64,000 nucleotides of DNA from contig NW_027043838.1 of the NCBI RefSeq assembly GCF_037102585.1, positions 1,364,001-1,428,000 on the forward strand. The letters run 5' to 3'. The notes under the pieces were generated by a model that made no database searches, was not told where the DNA came from, and worked only from the letters and a program-made list of their open reading frames with translations. This DNA is from Saccharomycopsis crataegensis (lineage: Eukaryota > Ascomycota > Saccharomycetes > Ascoideales > Saccharomycopsidaceae). The position numbers were made by a program, and so were the translations under genes. Positions 28,589 to 38,462 of this stretch are shown here, in pieces. Position 1 is the first letter of the stretch. Each line of letters starts with the position of its first letter.

Positions 28589-30706
28589 CTAATTATAAAT
28601 GACTGGCGAAGGCGGCTGTTTCGTAAGCTGCTTCGAAAACCAACTTTTCAAAAGTCTTTTTGTCGAATCAATAGTTTGATCATAAACTGAGACGTATTCA
28701 ATCTGTGTTTTTGAAGAGCTCATCTTTTCTGCACCATCTATGTCTGCCAGTCCATAAGCGTCAATGATATTTGGCACATCCATCGCTCCCATAAAATCCT
28801 GGGGTTCGACACAATTCATATGAAACCTAAAAATCTTTTGTGATTCACCCTCACCCGATATTTGAAAAATAAATGATTCGAGTTTGATTTCTTGTTGACA
28901 TTTGCTGCACACTGGGTCCAGGAAATCGTTATCATCTCTAGCGTGCAAAGGGGTTCTACCATTCAACTGTATTTCGAAATCCTCGGGAATAACTGTCTTA
29001 TCAATACTATCAAAGTCTGAAACTTGGTCGCCCGTATTAGCCAACAAAATGTTATTAGTATTTTTATCATTATTATTATCCTTATTGAGTGGCTTATCAA
29101 TGGTGTTTTCTGTAGTGGTATCAGGTATACTTGATTCTTCCAAAGCGCCGGATTTATCATTGACATTGATGCTTCGGTTAACGCTTAGCAAGCTAGCGTT
29201 GGTTTCCTGATCAAAGTTTAGAAAATCAGTATTGACAGGAGGTTCTTGGGAGATATACTCTTTCAAGATTTCTCTATTTTCCTCCATGGAATTCTCGGCC
29301 TCAGTATGAGTATCCATCACCACGATTTCAGAGTTTAATTTATCAAGAAATAGCTGAAGCAAATGGTTCTCTTTAGTAAGGTAATTATAAACAAGGATCT
29401 TATGAAGTACAAAGGCAATGACATAATCGATAGTCTTCACTAATTTCGTGCCAAATTCCTGCATCTCATAATCAGAAATGCTAGTTCTTAATAAATCGGC
29501 GAATAAGCTATGAATCCGGGTATGTTTTTCCTTTAGTGTGGTGTACCTGGTGAAATTGATTTTTTCCAACAGGTTGCCGCTTCCGTTTTCTGACTCTGCT
29601 TCTGTGAATTTGTACCGTCTAATTGCGGTATAATGGTCTTCAATGACGAAGAAAATGTCTTGGGTCGCGTTGAATAGAAGTTGGATTTGTGATAGTAGGT
29701 TATTAAAATTTTGAAACAATCCCACTTTGTCGCGGTTATTGATGTTAACCCCAATGAAATTGAATTCCAGCTCGAGTTTTTCAAAATATAAATCCAATTT
29801 TTGGGAAATATTTCGGAGTACCGCATTCAAATTGATACTACTGGCATTTTTGTTGAACATTATAAATCGTCTTGGATCGACGAACTTCGGACTCAATATC
29901 ACTTTATATTTCTTGAACAATGTAAGACAATCAAGGTGCCAGTATTCTCGTTTATCAGAATTATAAAACCGTACGTCTTTTATATTACTCCCTGCCAAAA
30001 GCATGGTGTTACAACCGCCGCAGTATTTAGTAGAGTAGTCATTTTTGCTGAAATCTCGAATATCCAAATTATCGTGGTGAAACTCCGCGTCTTCTTCGCC
30101 ATAACCCTCGCTGTCTTCGTCGTCGTCGTCGTCTTCCATATAATAATCTAAACTGAATCCGTGGTACAAATCACTATGGATTCTACTCTTGCGAATTTCT
30201 TTATTTTGCAAAAAAGTTTCTTGATTAACTTTTTCTTTCCGATATTCGACAATGAAATGTTTGGAACAGTACAATTTCCGTTTCAATTCGAATACTTGGC
30301 CGTCCAACGACAATATTTTCAAACATTCGGAGCAGCGGAAATGCTCTTCATGGTACTTGTTTTCTAAATAGGTCACAAGCCCTCCTTTCTCAATCGATTC
30401 TCCACAGGCATGGCATACCTCATTCATGTCTCTTTTGCAGTATATCATCGGTAAATAATGTCTATTGATCTTCTTGAAGGTAATGTAAAACTCCGACGAG
30501 CAGTCATGCTTGCATTGGTGACAGGTTAGGCATTTGGTATGATACAAGTTCACCCCATTTGACTCCTGGCGATAATCTGAATCTTTGTTAATATCCCCTT
30601 TGCAATAAAAACACTTGTAATCTTTGTCCTTTCTCCTTATCGATGGCATTGACGGGATCGTCAACTGCTCGGACGCCTTCCTTACTTTTTTGTTGAACAA
30701 ATTCAT
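28589..30706 (-). CDS. Multi-LIM protein resembling the N-terminal part of Lrg1, no RhoGAP domain
   Basis: 705 aa from the ATG at 30706. LIM1 spans about 32-93 (CFYCKGD ... YHTKCLTCHQC ... MIYCKRD), LIM2 about 98-150 (CHACGES ... YHEEHFRCSECL ... LYCSKHF). A half-LIM follows an acidic loop at 229-260 (CGGCN ... YWHLDCL), then a helical region (about 290-480), a disordered Asn/Asp-rich part, and another half-LIM at 600-632 (CSKCQ ... FHMNC). This order (LIM, LIM, half-LIM, helices, zinc motif) is that of the Rho1 GAP Lrg1, but the RhoGAP domain is absent and the protein ends soon after. A role in Rho or actin signalling is inferred only. It is divergent from CQD2. Confidence 0.7.
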   Translation of the reverse strand: MNLFNKKVRKASEQLTIPSMPSIRRKDKDYKCFYCKGDINKDSDYRQESNGVNLYHTKCLTCHQCKHDCSSEFYITFKKINRHYLPMIYCKRDMNEVCHACGESIEKGGLVTYLENKYHEEHFRCSECLKILSLDGQVFELKRKLYCSKHFIVEYRKEKVNQETFLQNKEIRKSRIHSDLYHGFSLDYYMEDDDDDEDSEGYGEEDAEFHHDNLDIRDFSKNDYSTKYCGGCNTMLLAGSNIKDVRFYNSDKREYWHLDCLTLFKKYKVILSPKFVDPRRFIMFNKNASSINLNAVLRNISQKLDLYFEKLELEFNFIGVNINNRDKVGLFQNFNNLLSQIQLLFNATQDIFFVIEDHYTAIRRYKFTEAESENGSGNLLEKINFTRYTTLKEKHTRIHSLFADLLRTSISDYEMQEFGTKLVKTIDYVIAFVLHKILVYNYLTKENHLLQLFLDKLNSEIVVMDTHTEAENSMEENREILKEYISQEPPVNTDFLNFDQETNASLLSVNRSINVNDKSGALEESSIPDTTTENTIDKPLNKDNNNDKNTNNILLANTGDQVSDFDSIDKTVIPEDFEIQLNGRTPLHARDDNDFLDPVCSKCQQEIKLESFIFQISGEGESQKIFRFHMNCVEPQDFMGAMDVPNIIDAYGLADIDGAEKMSSSKTQIEYVSVYDQTIDSTKRLLKSWFSKQLTKQPPSPVIYN

Positions 30707-31045
30707 TTAGTTAGGTTCTTTTAGCGAAAGCAGAATACTCTGGCGGACAACAACCCTATTCGTCCTCCTCGATGATGATGATGATGATGATTGTGCTGTT
30801 TGACAGTGGTGGTAGTGATGGATGGTGTGTCGTCAAAACTCTGTTTGATGAATTACCAGATCGGTGGATTGTCACGTGCACGGGCACCGAAAAACTTCAC
30901 CCGAACTGAGGAAAAAAGGAATCTCACTCTTTCTTTCTCTTCTTTTTGATCAGGTCAACTACCATAGAGATTTTATTGATCTTCATAGACAGCAAAAAAA
31001 AAAAAAAAAATTAAACAAAAGACGAAAATCTTTGGGCAGTAGGGA
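30707..31045. promoter_or_regulatory. Divergent promoter LIM gene / CQD2
   Basis: 339 bases with a (GAT)n run (about 30773-30791), a CACGTG E-box at 30873-30878 and an A18 tract (about 30993-31010) close to the CQD2 ATG. Confidence 0.5.
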
Positions 31046-32815
31046 ATGATCGGAAGAACACGGTTGTTCTCCAGGAAGATTTTCGCTTTAGGCGAGTCCA
31101 ATTTATTATTACGGCAGCATCCTAGGCTATCGTGTGCCAATAGAAGAGGGTTTGCCAGTGGTCCTCCTTCATCGTACAAAGGGCAAAATGACAACAAGAA
31201 GAAGAGAATTTTCACCACGAAAGTCATCCCGGGATTGATTATCACTGCGGCAGCGTACGCTGCAATCGACGATGATTTCCGCAGTGGTTGTGTCCATGTT
31301 TTCAAGATGATGAAGCGGACGGGAATCGTTGGGGTGGCCACTGTTAAATGTTTCAGCAAATATAAAGCAGTGTTATCGAAAGAATACTCATCCGAAGAAG
31401 AAAGAAACAAAGCGTTATCAAAATGTCATGCCGAATGTGCACATATTACTTATGAAGCTTTGGCTCACAACGGGGGTATCTACATCAAATTAGGCCAACA
31501 TGTGACAGCCCTTACGTACTTGTTACCCCCAGAATGGCCAGAAGCGATGTTACCGTTATTAGACCAGTGTCCTAGATCCTCCCGCGAAGAAATCAACCAG
31601 TTATTCATCGATGATCTCGGGAAACCGATCGATGAGATTTTTGAGACTTTTGACCAAGACCCATTTGGCGTGGCCTCATTGGCCCAAGTCCATGTAGCCA
31701 CCCTCAAAGATACTAAACAACAAGTGGCAGTGAAATGCCAGCATCCAAGCTTGAATGAGTTTGTTCCACTAGATTTATTGTTGACGAACGGTGTGTTCAG
31801 TGCATTGCGGAGGATTTTCCCTGAGTACAATTTGAGTTGGTTAGGTGATGAATTACAGCGAGGCATCTATATAGAATTGGATTTTAACATCGAAGCAGAA
31901 AACTCAAAGAATACCCGCGAATATTTTTCGAATTTCAAGAACATTACCGCGCTAAGAATCCCCGACATCACTTGGAGTTCCAAAAGAATTTTGATCATGG
32001 AGTTTTTACCAGGAAGAAGATTAGATGATTTGAAATACTTGGATGATAATAATATCTCTCGAGCCCAAGTGAGTACCTGTTTAGCCCATACTTTCAACAA
32101 CATGATCTTCACCCCAGGGGTGGGTATTCATTGCGATCCCCATGGTGGGAACTTGGCGATCCGCGCGTTGCCAAAGTCCGAATCTCACAACGGCCATAAT
32201 TTTGAAATCATTTTATACGATCATGGACAGTACAGGCATGTCACTACCGAGATGAGAAGATCATATGCAAAAATGTGGTTGGCATTGCTTGATTGTAAAC
32301 CTCAAGAAGTTAAAAAGTACGCCAAAGAGTTTGCGGGGGTTACCGAAGCCGAGTTTCCGATCTTTGCTGCTGCCATCACCGGCAGAGACTTTGACCATGC
32401 GGTAGGCGATCTTCGATCCAAGAGAACCCAAGCGGAAATCGATAACATGGCGGCAAAATTCAGAGAAGAGGATTTACTCATTGTGCTCATGGAATTGTTG
32501 TCCCACTTACCAAGAATCGTGCCGCTTATCCTTAAGACCAACGATTTGGTGAGAAATTTGGATGAACGGTTAGAGAATCCTTTGGGGATGGAAAAAGGGT
32601 TTTTGGTGATGGCTAGTTACTGTGCCCAGACGGTATTTTATGAGGATAAACAGGTGTTGAATGAGAAATATTCCAAGTTTTCTGTGCGGTGGGTGTTGGG
32701 GTACTTGAAGGCTTTATGGAGGTATGAAGAAAGAATTGGCCAATTATATATATATGACATTGCGGTCACGATGCAACAACTCAGAGAGAGACTATATGGA
32801 TACCTATGTTTCTGA
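31046..32815 (+). CDS. MCP2: ABC1/ADCK-family mitochondrial atypical kinase (Cqd2/Mcp2-like)
   Basis: Member of the UbiB/ADCK family in the mitochondrial inner membrane. The yeast homologue Mcp2/Cqd2 (YLR253W, 569 aa) affects lipid homeostasis and coenzyme Q distribution. 589 aa from the ATG at 31046. The N terminus is Arg-rich with no acidic residues before Glu17, typical of a presequence, followed by a likely membrane segment (VIPGLIITAAAYAAI, about 60-74). Family motifs: KxGQ (GGIYIKLGQHVTAL, Lys148/Gln151), the loop FGVASLAQVH (about 207-216), Lys230 (VAVKCQHP), HCDPHGGN (362-369) and the metal-binding YDHGQY (391-396). All are intact. It could instead be the Cqd1 paralogue, but the length fits Mcp2 better. 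Confidence 0.9.
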   Translation: MIGRTRLFSRKIFALGESNLLLRQHPRLSCANRRGFASGPPSSYKGQNDNKKKRIFTTKVIPGLIITAAAYAAIDDDFRSGCVHVFKMMKRTGIVGVATVKCFSKYKAVLSKEYSSEEERNKALSKCHAECAHITYEALAHNGGIYIKLGQHVTALTYLLPPEWPEAMLPLLDQCPRSSREEINQLFIDDLGKPIDEIFETFDQDPFGVASLAQVHVATLKDTKQQVAVKCQHPSLNEFVPLDLLLTNGVFSALRRIFPEYNLSWLGDELQRGIYIELDFNIEAENSKNTREYFSNFKNITALRIPDITWSSKRILIMEFLPGRRLDDLKYLDDNNISRAQVSTCLAHTFNNMIFTPGVGIHCDPHGGNLAIRALPKSESHNGHNFEIILYDHGQYRHVTTEMRRSYAKMWLALLDCKPQEVKKYAKEFAGVTEAEFPIFAAAITGRDFDHAVGDLRSKRTQAEIDNMAAKFREEDLLIVLMELLSHLPRIVPLILKTNDLVRNLDERLENPLGMEKGFLVMASYCAQTVFYEDKQVLNEKYSKFSVRWVLGYLKALWRYEERIGQLYIYDIAVTMQQLRERLYGYLCF

Positions 32816-32837
32816 TATATATATATATATATATATA
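32815..32837. repeat. (TA)n microsatellite at the CQD2/MCP2 3' end
   Basis: An uninterrupted TA dinucleotide run beginning at the last base of the CQD2 stop codon. Confidence 0.8.
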
Positions 32838-33275
32838 AGATAATATATATGTATAGAAAGACGACAAATACATTGTAAAAGATATGCCATTATTGTGGGC
32901 GGACAATCGGAGGGTGTGATACCCTGGTTAAGAGCGCGGGGGTGTGGAGGGAGAGGGGAGGCTGTCATTTGCTGCTCATCGTGTGCTTCACGTCATACAT
33001 AGCGGTAGGCAACATTACTAGGAGGAAAGAGGGAAGAAGAAAAAATAGAAGGCACAAGAGATCTTCAGTAATTGGTTTTTAACGAAGATACAAATTACAT
33101 ATATTCCCTTGCTAATTATTGAAATATCTGTTGAATCATCCAAACAGCCCTTTTTAACACCCCCAGACGTCATCGGCATTATCATACTTTACAGTATCAA
33201 AAAAAAATATATATAAGTATAAATATTGAAAAATAGGGAATAATATATTATTATTATGAACCAAAGCTTATTAAA
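32838..33275. other. Intergenic region before the DUF2415-like gene
   Basis: About 440 bases. It has a G-rich patch (about 32937-32960) and A/T-rich sequence before the next ATG. No gene or RNA seen. Confidence 0.5.
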
Positions 33276-34742
33276 ATGACAATCCATTATAATTGCCATT
33301 CCGATGATAATGCGAAGACCCGATCAAAGATCAACAATATCGATAATTTCACCACCTCGATATCAAAGTACCCATTCTTATACCCGTACTGCAACCAATA
33401 CCAGACCCACATCACCAACAAGCACTGGCAATTACGGGCCCTTGTCAAATTCGATTCACAGAGTGCCGATCGAGCGTATTATGCTTACGAGAATGAAATC
33501 CGCGCTGTTGATTTGCTAACCGGGGACACCAAGAATGTCACCAGTGGCCATTTCCCCGTAAAGTGTTTTGCCGAATCTGATGGGTTGATCATCAGTGGTG
33601 GCCTGAAGAGTGGAGACAAGTCTCAAGGGTTGGTTGATGCTTATAATGTGCATACTGGTACGGAATTGGGGTTCCAAGTAGGAGAAGTGATCAATAACGC
33701 CGTCACGGTGGATAAGTTGAACAACGGCCAGTTTTGCTCTTTTGTCTGCAATAATGACCAGAACTTGTATAAGTTGGATATCAGTAATTCGGCAATCAAG
33801 TTAGTGAATAAATTGAATATTGGGTATCAGTTGAACTATTCGTGTTTGTCGAACGATGGGCGAATGGCTTTGGTTTCCGGGGACTCCAACAAGATCACCA
33901 TGGTATCGCCCAAGAGTGGCGAAGTAATGCATAGAATCCATACTGATACAAAGCACGATGATTGTGGATTCTCGATGGAATTTCAAACGTCGGATGCTTA
34001 TTTTGCCGCAGCGTTCCAACTGGGGAAAACTTTTTTGTACGATGTTCGGAATTTGCAAGATGCGATTCACGTTTTCCATTCGACCAAGCCGGAAGGGAAA
34101 ACCGATGGAGCGTTTAGACATCTTAAGTTCACCAATGGGGCTACTGACGATTATCTTTTCATCACGGAGCACCAAGGAAAGGTTCATATTGTGGATATTC
34201 GGAACTTTGAAAATCATCGGATCATCACAATCCCTACAATGTACGAACAATCATCGCATCCTGGTGATGATACAAATAATACTAATGATGATGATCACAA
34301 CAAAGATGATAACGGTGAGCTAATTTTTTCATCAAGGAACATTAACAAACCATTAGTTGTCCCTGCGATGCAACCGCCCTCGCCAATGGATAGGCTCAAT
34401 TTCCCAATAATTAATGATTATCATGATGTTAAGTATACCAAGCACATCAAGTTACAGAAATATTATCATTCAAGTGGGAAAGTCATCAATGATTACTCGT
34501 TTCCTCCAATTAATTCTGTCGCCGGCAATAGTAACTCAACCCAGGGGAAGTATGACTTGAGCCAATATAGTTATATTTCAGATTATGAACAGTATCATGA
34601 TTCAAAATACGATATCCTAGGAATGGATTGGAAATCCAATCATCATGGATCGAGGTTGATCGTCGCGGGGAAGTCATCGATCACTAAATGGGAGATTGAT
34701 TGTTGGAGTAGAAGAGGGTTTGGAGATTTTGAATTCTCATAA
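33276..34742 (+). CDS. WD40-like protein of the DUF2415 / YLR149C (Gid11)-type group
   Basis: 488 aa from the ATG at 33276. The N terminus has YPYCNQYQTHITNKHWQLRA followed by LVKFDSQSADRAYYAYENEI and RAVDLLTG, which I associate with a fungal family of WD-repeat proteins carrying a DUF2415 domain. Weak WD-like blades follow (SCLSNDGRMALVSGDSNKI, SDAYFAAAFQLGKTFLYDVR, KVHIVDIRNFENHR), then a His/Asn/Asp-rich insert (about 330-355) and a final blade with YDILGMDWKSNHHGSRLIVA and KSSITKWEID. In S. cerevisiae the group member I have in mind (YLR149C) was linked to the GID ubiquitin ligase as a substrate receptor. That link here is inference and the family call is from memory. Confidence 0.6.
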   Translation: MTIHYNCHSDDNAKTRSKINNIDNFTTSISKYPFLYPYCNQYQTHITNKHWQLRALVKFDSQSADRAYYAYENEIRAVDLLTGDTKNVTSGHFPVKCFAESDGLIISGGLKSGDKSQGLVDAYNVHTGTELGFQVGEVINNAVTVDKLNNGQFCSFVCNNDQNLYKLDISNSAIKLVNKLNIGYQLNYSCLSNDGRMALVSGDSNKITMVSPKSGEVMHRIHTDTKHDDCGFSMEFQTSDAYFAAAFQLGKTFLYDVRNLQDAIHVFHSTKPEGKTDGAFRHLKFTNGATDDYLFITEHQGKVHIVDIRNFENHRIITIPTMYEQSSHPGDDTNNTNDDDHNKDDNGELIFSSRNINKPLVVPAMQPPSPMDRLNFPIINDYHDVKYTKHIKLQKYYHSSGKVINDYSFPPINSVAGNSNSTQGKYDLSQYSYISDYEQYHDSKYDILGMDWKSNHHGSRLIVAGKSSITKWEIDCWSRRGFGDFEFS

Positions 34743-35692
34743 AAAAAAAAAAAGAAAGATATGTGATATCTCCTTGGTTGGAAATGTTGTTTTTCCCCCA
34801 ATAAAGATATGATACTCTGTATGTTTTAAAAAATTTGGGGGGTTTGATGATGATATGATGCTCATATTCTCCATGCTTGTTAATTTTGGGATTCTAATGA
34901 TTATATGACGCTCACCCAAAAAAGAATTATTGAAGTTTCAAGATAAATGCTTCATAAGAGATAGTTCTTCATAAGAAATGATTTCTTCAGCTCTGCGCTT
35001 CTCTCAATCATTCCTCTATTGGTAATAATTTTCATCTCCTCTATGTGTGTGTGTGTGTGCGTGTGTGTGTGTGAATGGTGGGGAGGGTTCCAATTTGTAT
35101 TATTTCTCTTTAATCTATTCAGATTTTAACGTTTTGACGACTTTTTGTTTTTTTATTTTGTTTTGGAATTATTTTTTTTGTTTATTAATGATTATTCTTC
35201 ATGAACTTTTTGCTCTTGGTTCGACGCTGGCGTTGTCTTCTTGTAGTGGCTGGATCAATGTGTGGTTTGATTGAGGCAAAAAACTAGACCATTCATTGAG
35301 GTTATATACTGAAACAAATGCGTTAATAGCTAAATTCCAAAGAGTCTATAAATGGGTTAAACAAATTTTTTACGCTTAAAAGGACAGTTGATGAAGATAC
35401 ATAATTGACAGTATGTTGATATAATATAAATAATAATCTCATTAAAAGAAGATATAAAAAAAAATATACCGGAATGGTAGGCTCACTATAATTGAGACAC
35501 TAGCAAAAAAGTGAAAGATGTGTTAGCATGAAACTTGAGCAAAGAGAACATAAAATGAGAAAAAATTTCAGTGCTTGAATCAGTAAGTTAAGTTCTATCA
35601 GAATTCGAATGAGAAAAAAATGAGATGCCAAGAAAAAAAAAAAAAACTAAAATGAAATTGTAAATGATAAAGAAAAGAAATGATTGACATAA
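34743..35692. other. Convergent intergenic region with a (TG)n microsatellite
   Basis: 950 bases between two convergent genes. It starts with an A-run at the stop of the DUF2415-like gene, holds a (TG)n tract at about 35044-35073 with one C interruption, and several A-runs. No credible reading frame; a GGTTCGA at 35218-35224 is not part of a tRNA. Confidence 0.5.
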
Positions 35693-37390
35693 TCAATATA
35701 CCCCAATTCTGTTATTGATGACCTTGATTTTCCCTTTATCAATCTTTTTTTTCTTCTTGCTACCCCCAAACAAACTCGCCAAAAATCCAAAAATCCCTCC
35801 CGATCTTTTCTTTTCGTTACCACCAGTAACCAGATCCATCGTTGGGTCAGGCTTCATATTGAGATTAGTGACCACACTGCGTTTTAATTCTTCGCGGGTT
35901 GGTAAGTCTAAATCCTTGTCAGCACGTAAAGTGTCCTCAAGACTGAAAACTTTTTTTGGCATCTCGGGATCAGCAGTTTGACCACTAGCATAATTGTTGT
36001 TGAATGTGTCATTATTGCTATTGCGGCGCTGGTGGACACTATTGAGCGATATCTTAGATCGAAGTGAGTGATGTGAATGTTTTCTTGATCTCAAAGATTT
36101 ACCTATTGATGCAGTTTCCTCGGGAATCTGTTTATATTGAGATCCGGGATTGGAGTGAGAGTATTGATGATGCTGCTGTTGCCTTGGGAAATGGCCCTCT
36201 TTTGGAGTGGCCACCTCGACAATTGACGAAAGCTGGTACGAGTTATTATTTAAGTTTTGATTAGTGGAAAGATTCGACAATTGCGGGGAGTTATGCATGG
36301 AGTTGGGGTTAGAATGATGGCCGTCAAATTGTTGGAACATCGATTGCTTTGGGTTATTCATTGGTGAATTTTCAGGAGATGTTAAAGGACTACTAGAATT
36401 GTAATAATTGTAGGAGTTTCCGGAATTCGAAGACCCAGCTGAGTCGGTGGAGCCTGTTGAGTTGATTTTGCTATTGACTAAATTGACTTTGGGACGACTG
36501 GAGTTGCGAGGCGGCGGTTGATGGAGAGACATCTCATCCAATAGCGAATATTGGTCATTATTGATAGGAGTGCAAGAATCTTTGTCAATAATAAATACTT
36601 GATCATCATTGAAATATTCCTGACTCGTTCTGGATCTGTGAGATTGTCTATTTACTGCCTGCGGCGAAGAATATTTCCTGTTAGAAGATGTATTGGAACC
36701 CATTGATCTGACGCTTCTATTCGATCCGTGATTAATCGATGATTGTTGGTAGGCTCCAGATCTGCCGCTGGGGGTGCTTACCATATCGTAAACATCATTG
36801 GACATTAGACCCAAGGCTTTTTTTTCCGAATACATTCTGGCTTTCTGTTTATCGTAGTTTGTTTGGGCCCCGGAATTTGATTCTGTCGAGCCAACATGTA
36901 TGTGTTTTTGGTGTATCGAAGATAAGGCCACAGAATGCATACTTATTGACATAGATTCGTTGGCGGAGGCGGCGCTACTGGAGTACCGACGACCAGAAGA
37001 TAATGGACGAGAGATCGATTCTCTTTGAACTTTTGCACTTTTGGAACTTTTGGAACTTTTGGCACTTTTGGAGCTTTTGGCACTTCTATACGATTTTATG
37101 GTGGCGGCACCGCTGATGGAGGCTCTAATTTTTGCGGATTTCGAGCTTTTGAAATCGCTGATGTCCTGGTAGTCATAGCTGCTGAATTTTCTTTCGAGAC
37201 TGGCTTTCTGACTATTTTTATCGTCTTCGAAAGAAGGCTGGTGATAATAAGAGTGATGTGATGGTTGGGAGTTGGGGTGATGGGAGAAAGATTCCAGAGT
37301 AGAATAGTAGGCCAGAGGTGTTGGGCTGGATATTTGGTGTCTACGGGAGGATGAAGAGGTTGACCTTGGAGAATGAAGTAGGTGGGACAT
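35693..37390 (-). CDS. Ser/Asn/His-rich low-complexity protein with basic C-terminal tail (565 aa)
   Basis: Not recognised. The frame runs from an ATG at 37390 to 35693 with sustained coding character, though composition is extreme (Ser, Asn, Gln, His). Near residues 100-122 it has tandem SKSAKSSK-type units. Positively charged Ser/Arg motifs (RSRKHSHHSLRSK) suggest phosphorylation. The last 120 residues are more ordered: KVFSLEDTLRADKDLDLPTR, ELKRSVVTNLNMKPDP, and a terminal GGIFGFLASLFGGSKKKKKI, a short hydrophobic stretch directly followed by lysines, as in peripheral membrane anchors. A cortical or plasma-membrane regulator is plausible but only inferred. Confidence 0.65.
   Translation of the reverse strand: MSHLLHSPRSTSSSSRRHQISSPTPLAYYSTLESFSHHPNSQPSHHSYYHQPSFEDDKNSQKASLERKFSSYDYQDISDFKSSKSAKIRASISGAATIKSYRSAKSSKSAKSSKSSKSAKVQRESISRPLSSGRRYSSSAASANESMSISMHSVALSSIHQKHIHVGSTESNSGAQTNYDKQKARMYSEKKALGLMSNDVYDMVSTPSGRSGAYQQSSINHGSNRSVRSMGSNTSSNRKYSSPQAVNRQSHRSRTSQEYFNDDQVFIIDKDSCTPINNDQYSLLDEMSLHQPPPRNSSRPKVNLVNSKINSTGSTDSAGSSNSGNSYNYYNSSSPLTSPENSPMNNPKQSMFQQFDGHHSNPNSMHNSPQLSNLSTNQNLNNNSYQLSSIVEVATPKEGHFPRQQQHHQYSHSNPGSQYKQIPEETASIGKSLRSRKHSHHSLRSKISLNSVHQRRNSNNDTFNNNYASGQTADPEMPKKVFSLEDTLRADKDLDLPTREELKRSVVTNLNMKPDPTMDLVTGGNEKKRSGGIFGFLASLFGGSKKKKKIDKGKIKVINNRIGVY
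37024..37083 (-). repeat. Coding tandem repeat (Ser-Lys-Ser-Ala-Lys units)
   Basis: Imperfect short tandem repeats (plus-strand units like TTTTGGAACT / TTTTGGCACT) encode SAKSSKSAKSSKSSKSAK in the 565-aa protein. Confidence 0.75.
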
Positions 37391-38328
37391 GGTAGATATA
37401 TCCGATGTATATAATATCCATGGATAATAAATACCAACTATAATGATGATGAAGAAGAAGAAGGTGGAATAAAATAAAGAGGGACAGTGGATATATATTA
37501 GTTAGATACGGATTATTGTTTTAGATTACTTTATTTTTTTTTTCGCTATGTCTAATTTTTTTTAGTGTGAGTGGGAAGAATAATAAGACCCAAAGTTTAC
37601 AGGATGAAACAGTGCTATAATTACTGGACATCATGTAGGTGTGGCGACAGGCAACTGGGAAGGTTATGTATTATTGTATGTGATATACACCATATATATG
37701 TGCATTGTGATATATATACTGTGGATATGATATACAATAGAAGATGATGAATAACAAGAAGAATAGGAATAGGAAGAAGAAGAGGAAGAAGAAGAGGAAG
37801 ATGAGCGCTTATCAACTACCCACCGGTGGCAAATCCGTTAGGTGTTTTAGCGCCGGAAACCCTAAAATGCGCTTGTTTGTTCTTGTCCACGTGCATGATG
37901 ATGGCCCTTGTTTGACATTTTCTTGTGTATCGTACGTTGTTGTATGGTGTATGTTTGTTATATTGCATATTATGTTATATAGTATACAGTATATATGACA
38001 ACCACAACAAACAACACAATACATATAATAGTAATAATAATAATAATAATAATAATGATAATACACACGTCCTGGGGAGTGGTCTTGCGATAAAAATGGC
38101 CGGCACCAGCCTTCTTCCTTGATTGGATTATATTAGCTACGTCCAATTTACTAAAACACCGGTTTAGCGTGCATAGCTTAGGCTGTGGTGGTGCAAGCAC
38201 AACTACAGCAGTATGTTAGTCAAGAGTTACCCGGTGCCAGTCGATCATCCTCCCATACTAACGTTTCACAGATGCTCCTCTATCTAATGGTAAACCACAA
38301 TTGTGATAGATTTCATGTCAAATATATA
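37391..38328. other. Long intergenic region upstream of the 565-aa gene
   Basis: 938 bases, with a purine-rich (AAG/AGG)n tract (about 37756-37802), a CACGTG at 37888-37893, and an (AAT)n microsatellite at 38032-38061. Sequence around 38110-38290 is more complex and less A/T-rich than the rest, but I could not assign it a gene. Confidence 0.5.
38032..38061. repeat. (AAT)n microsatellite
   Basis: About nine to ten AAT triplets with a terminal GAT interruption. Confidence 0.85.
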
Positions 38329-38431
38329 TCAACTATACATCCATTCATCCTCTACTAATTGGTGTGCCTTCGTTATCATCAACTCATCCATGTAATCATC
38401 GTGTTCTCCAAAATCATCAACATCGTCATCG

Positions 38432-38462
<31 letters not shown>

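Noticed and set aside
35211-35235. tRNA-like GGTTCGA motif
   Set aside because: Flanking bases do not form a T-stem or an acceptor stem, and no anticodon arm is present upstream.
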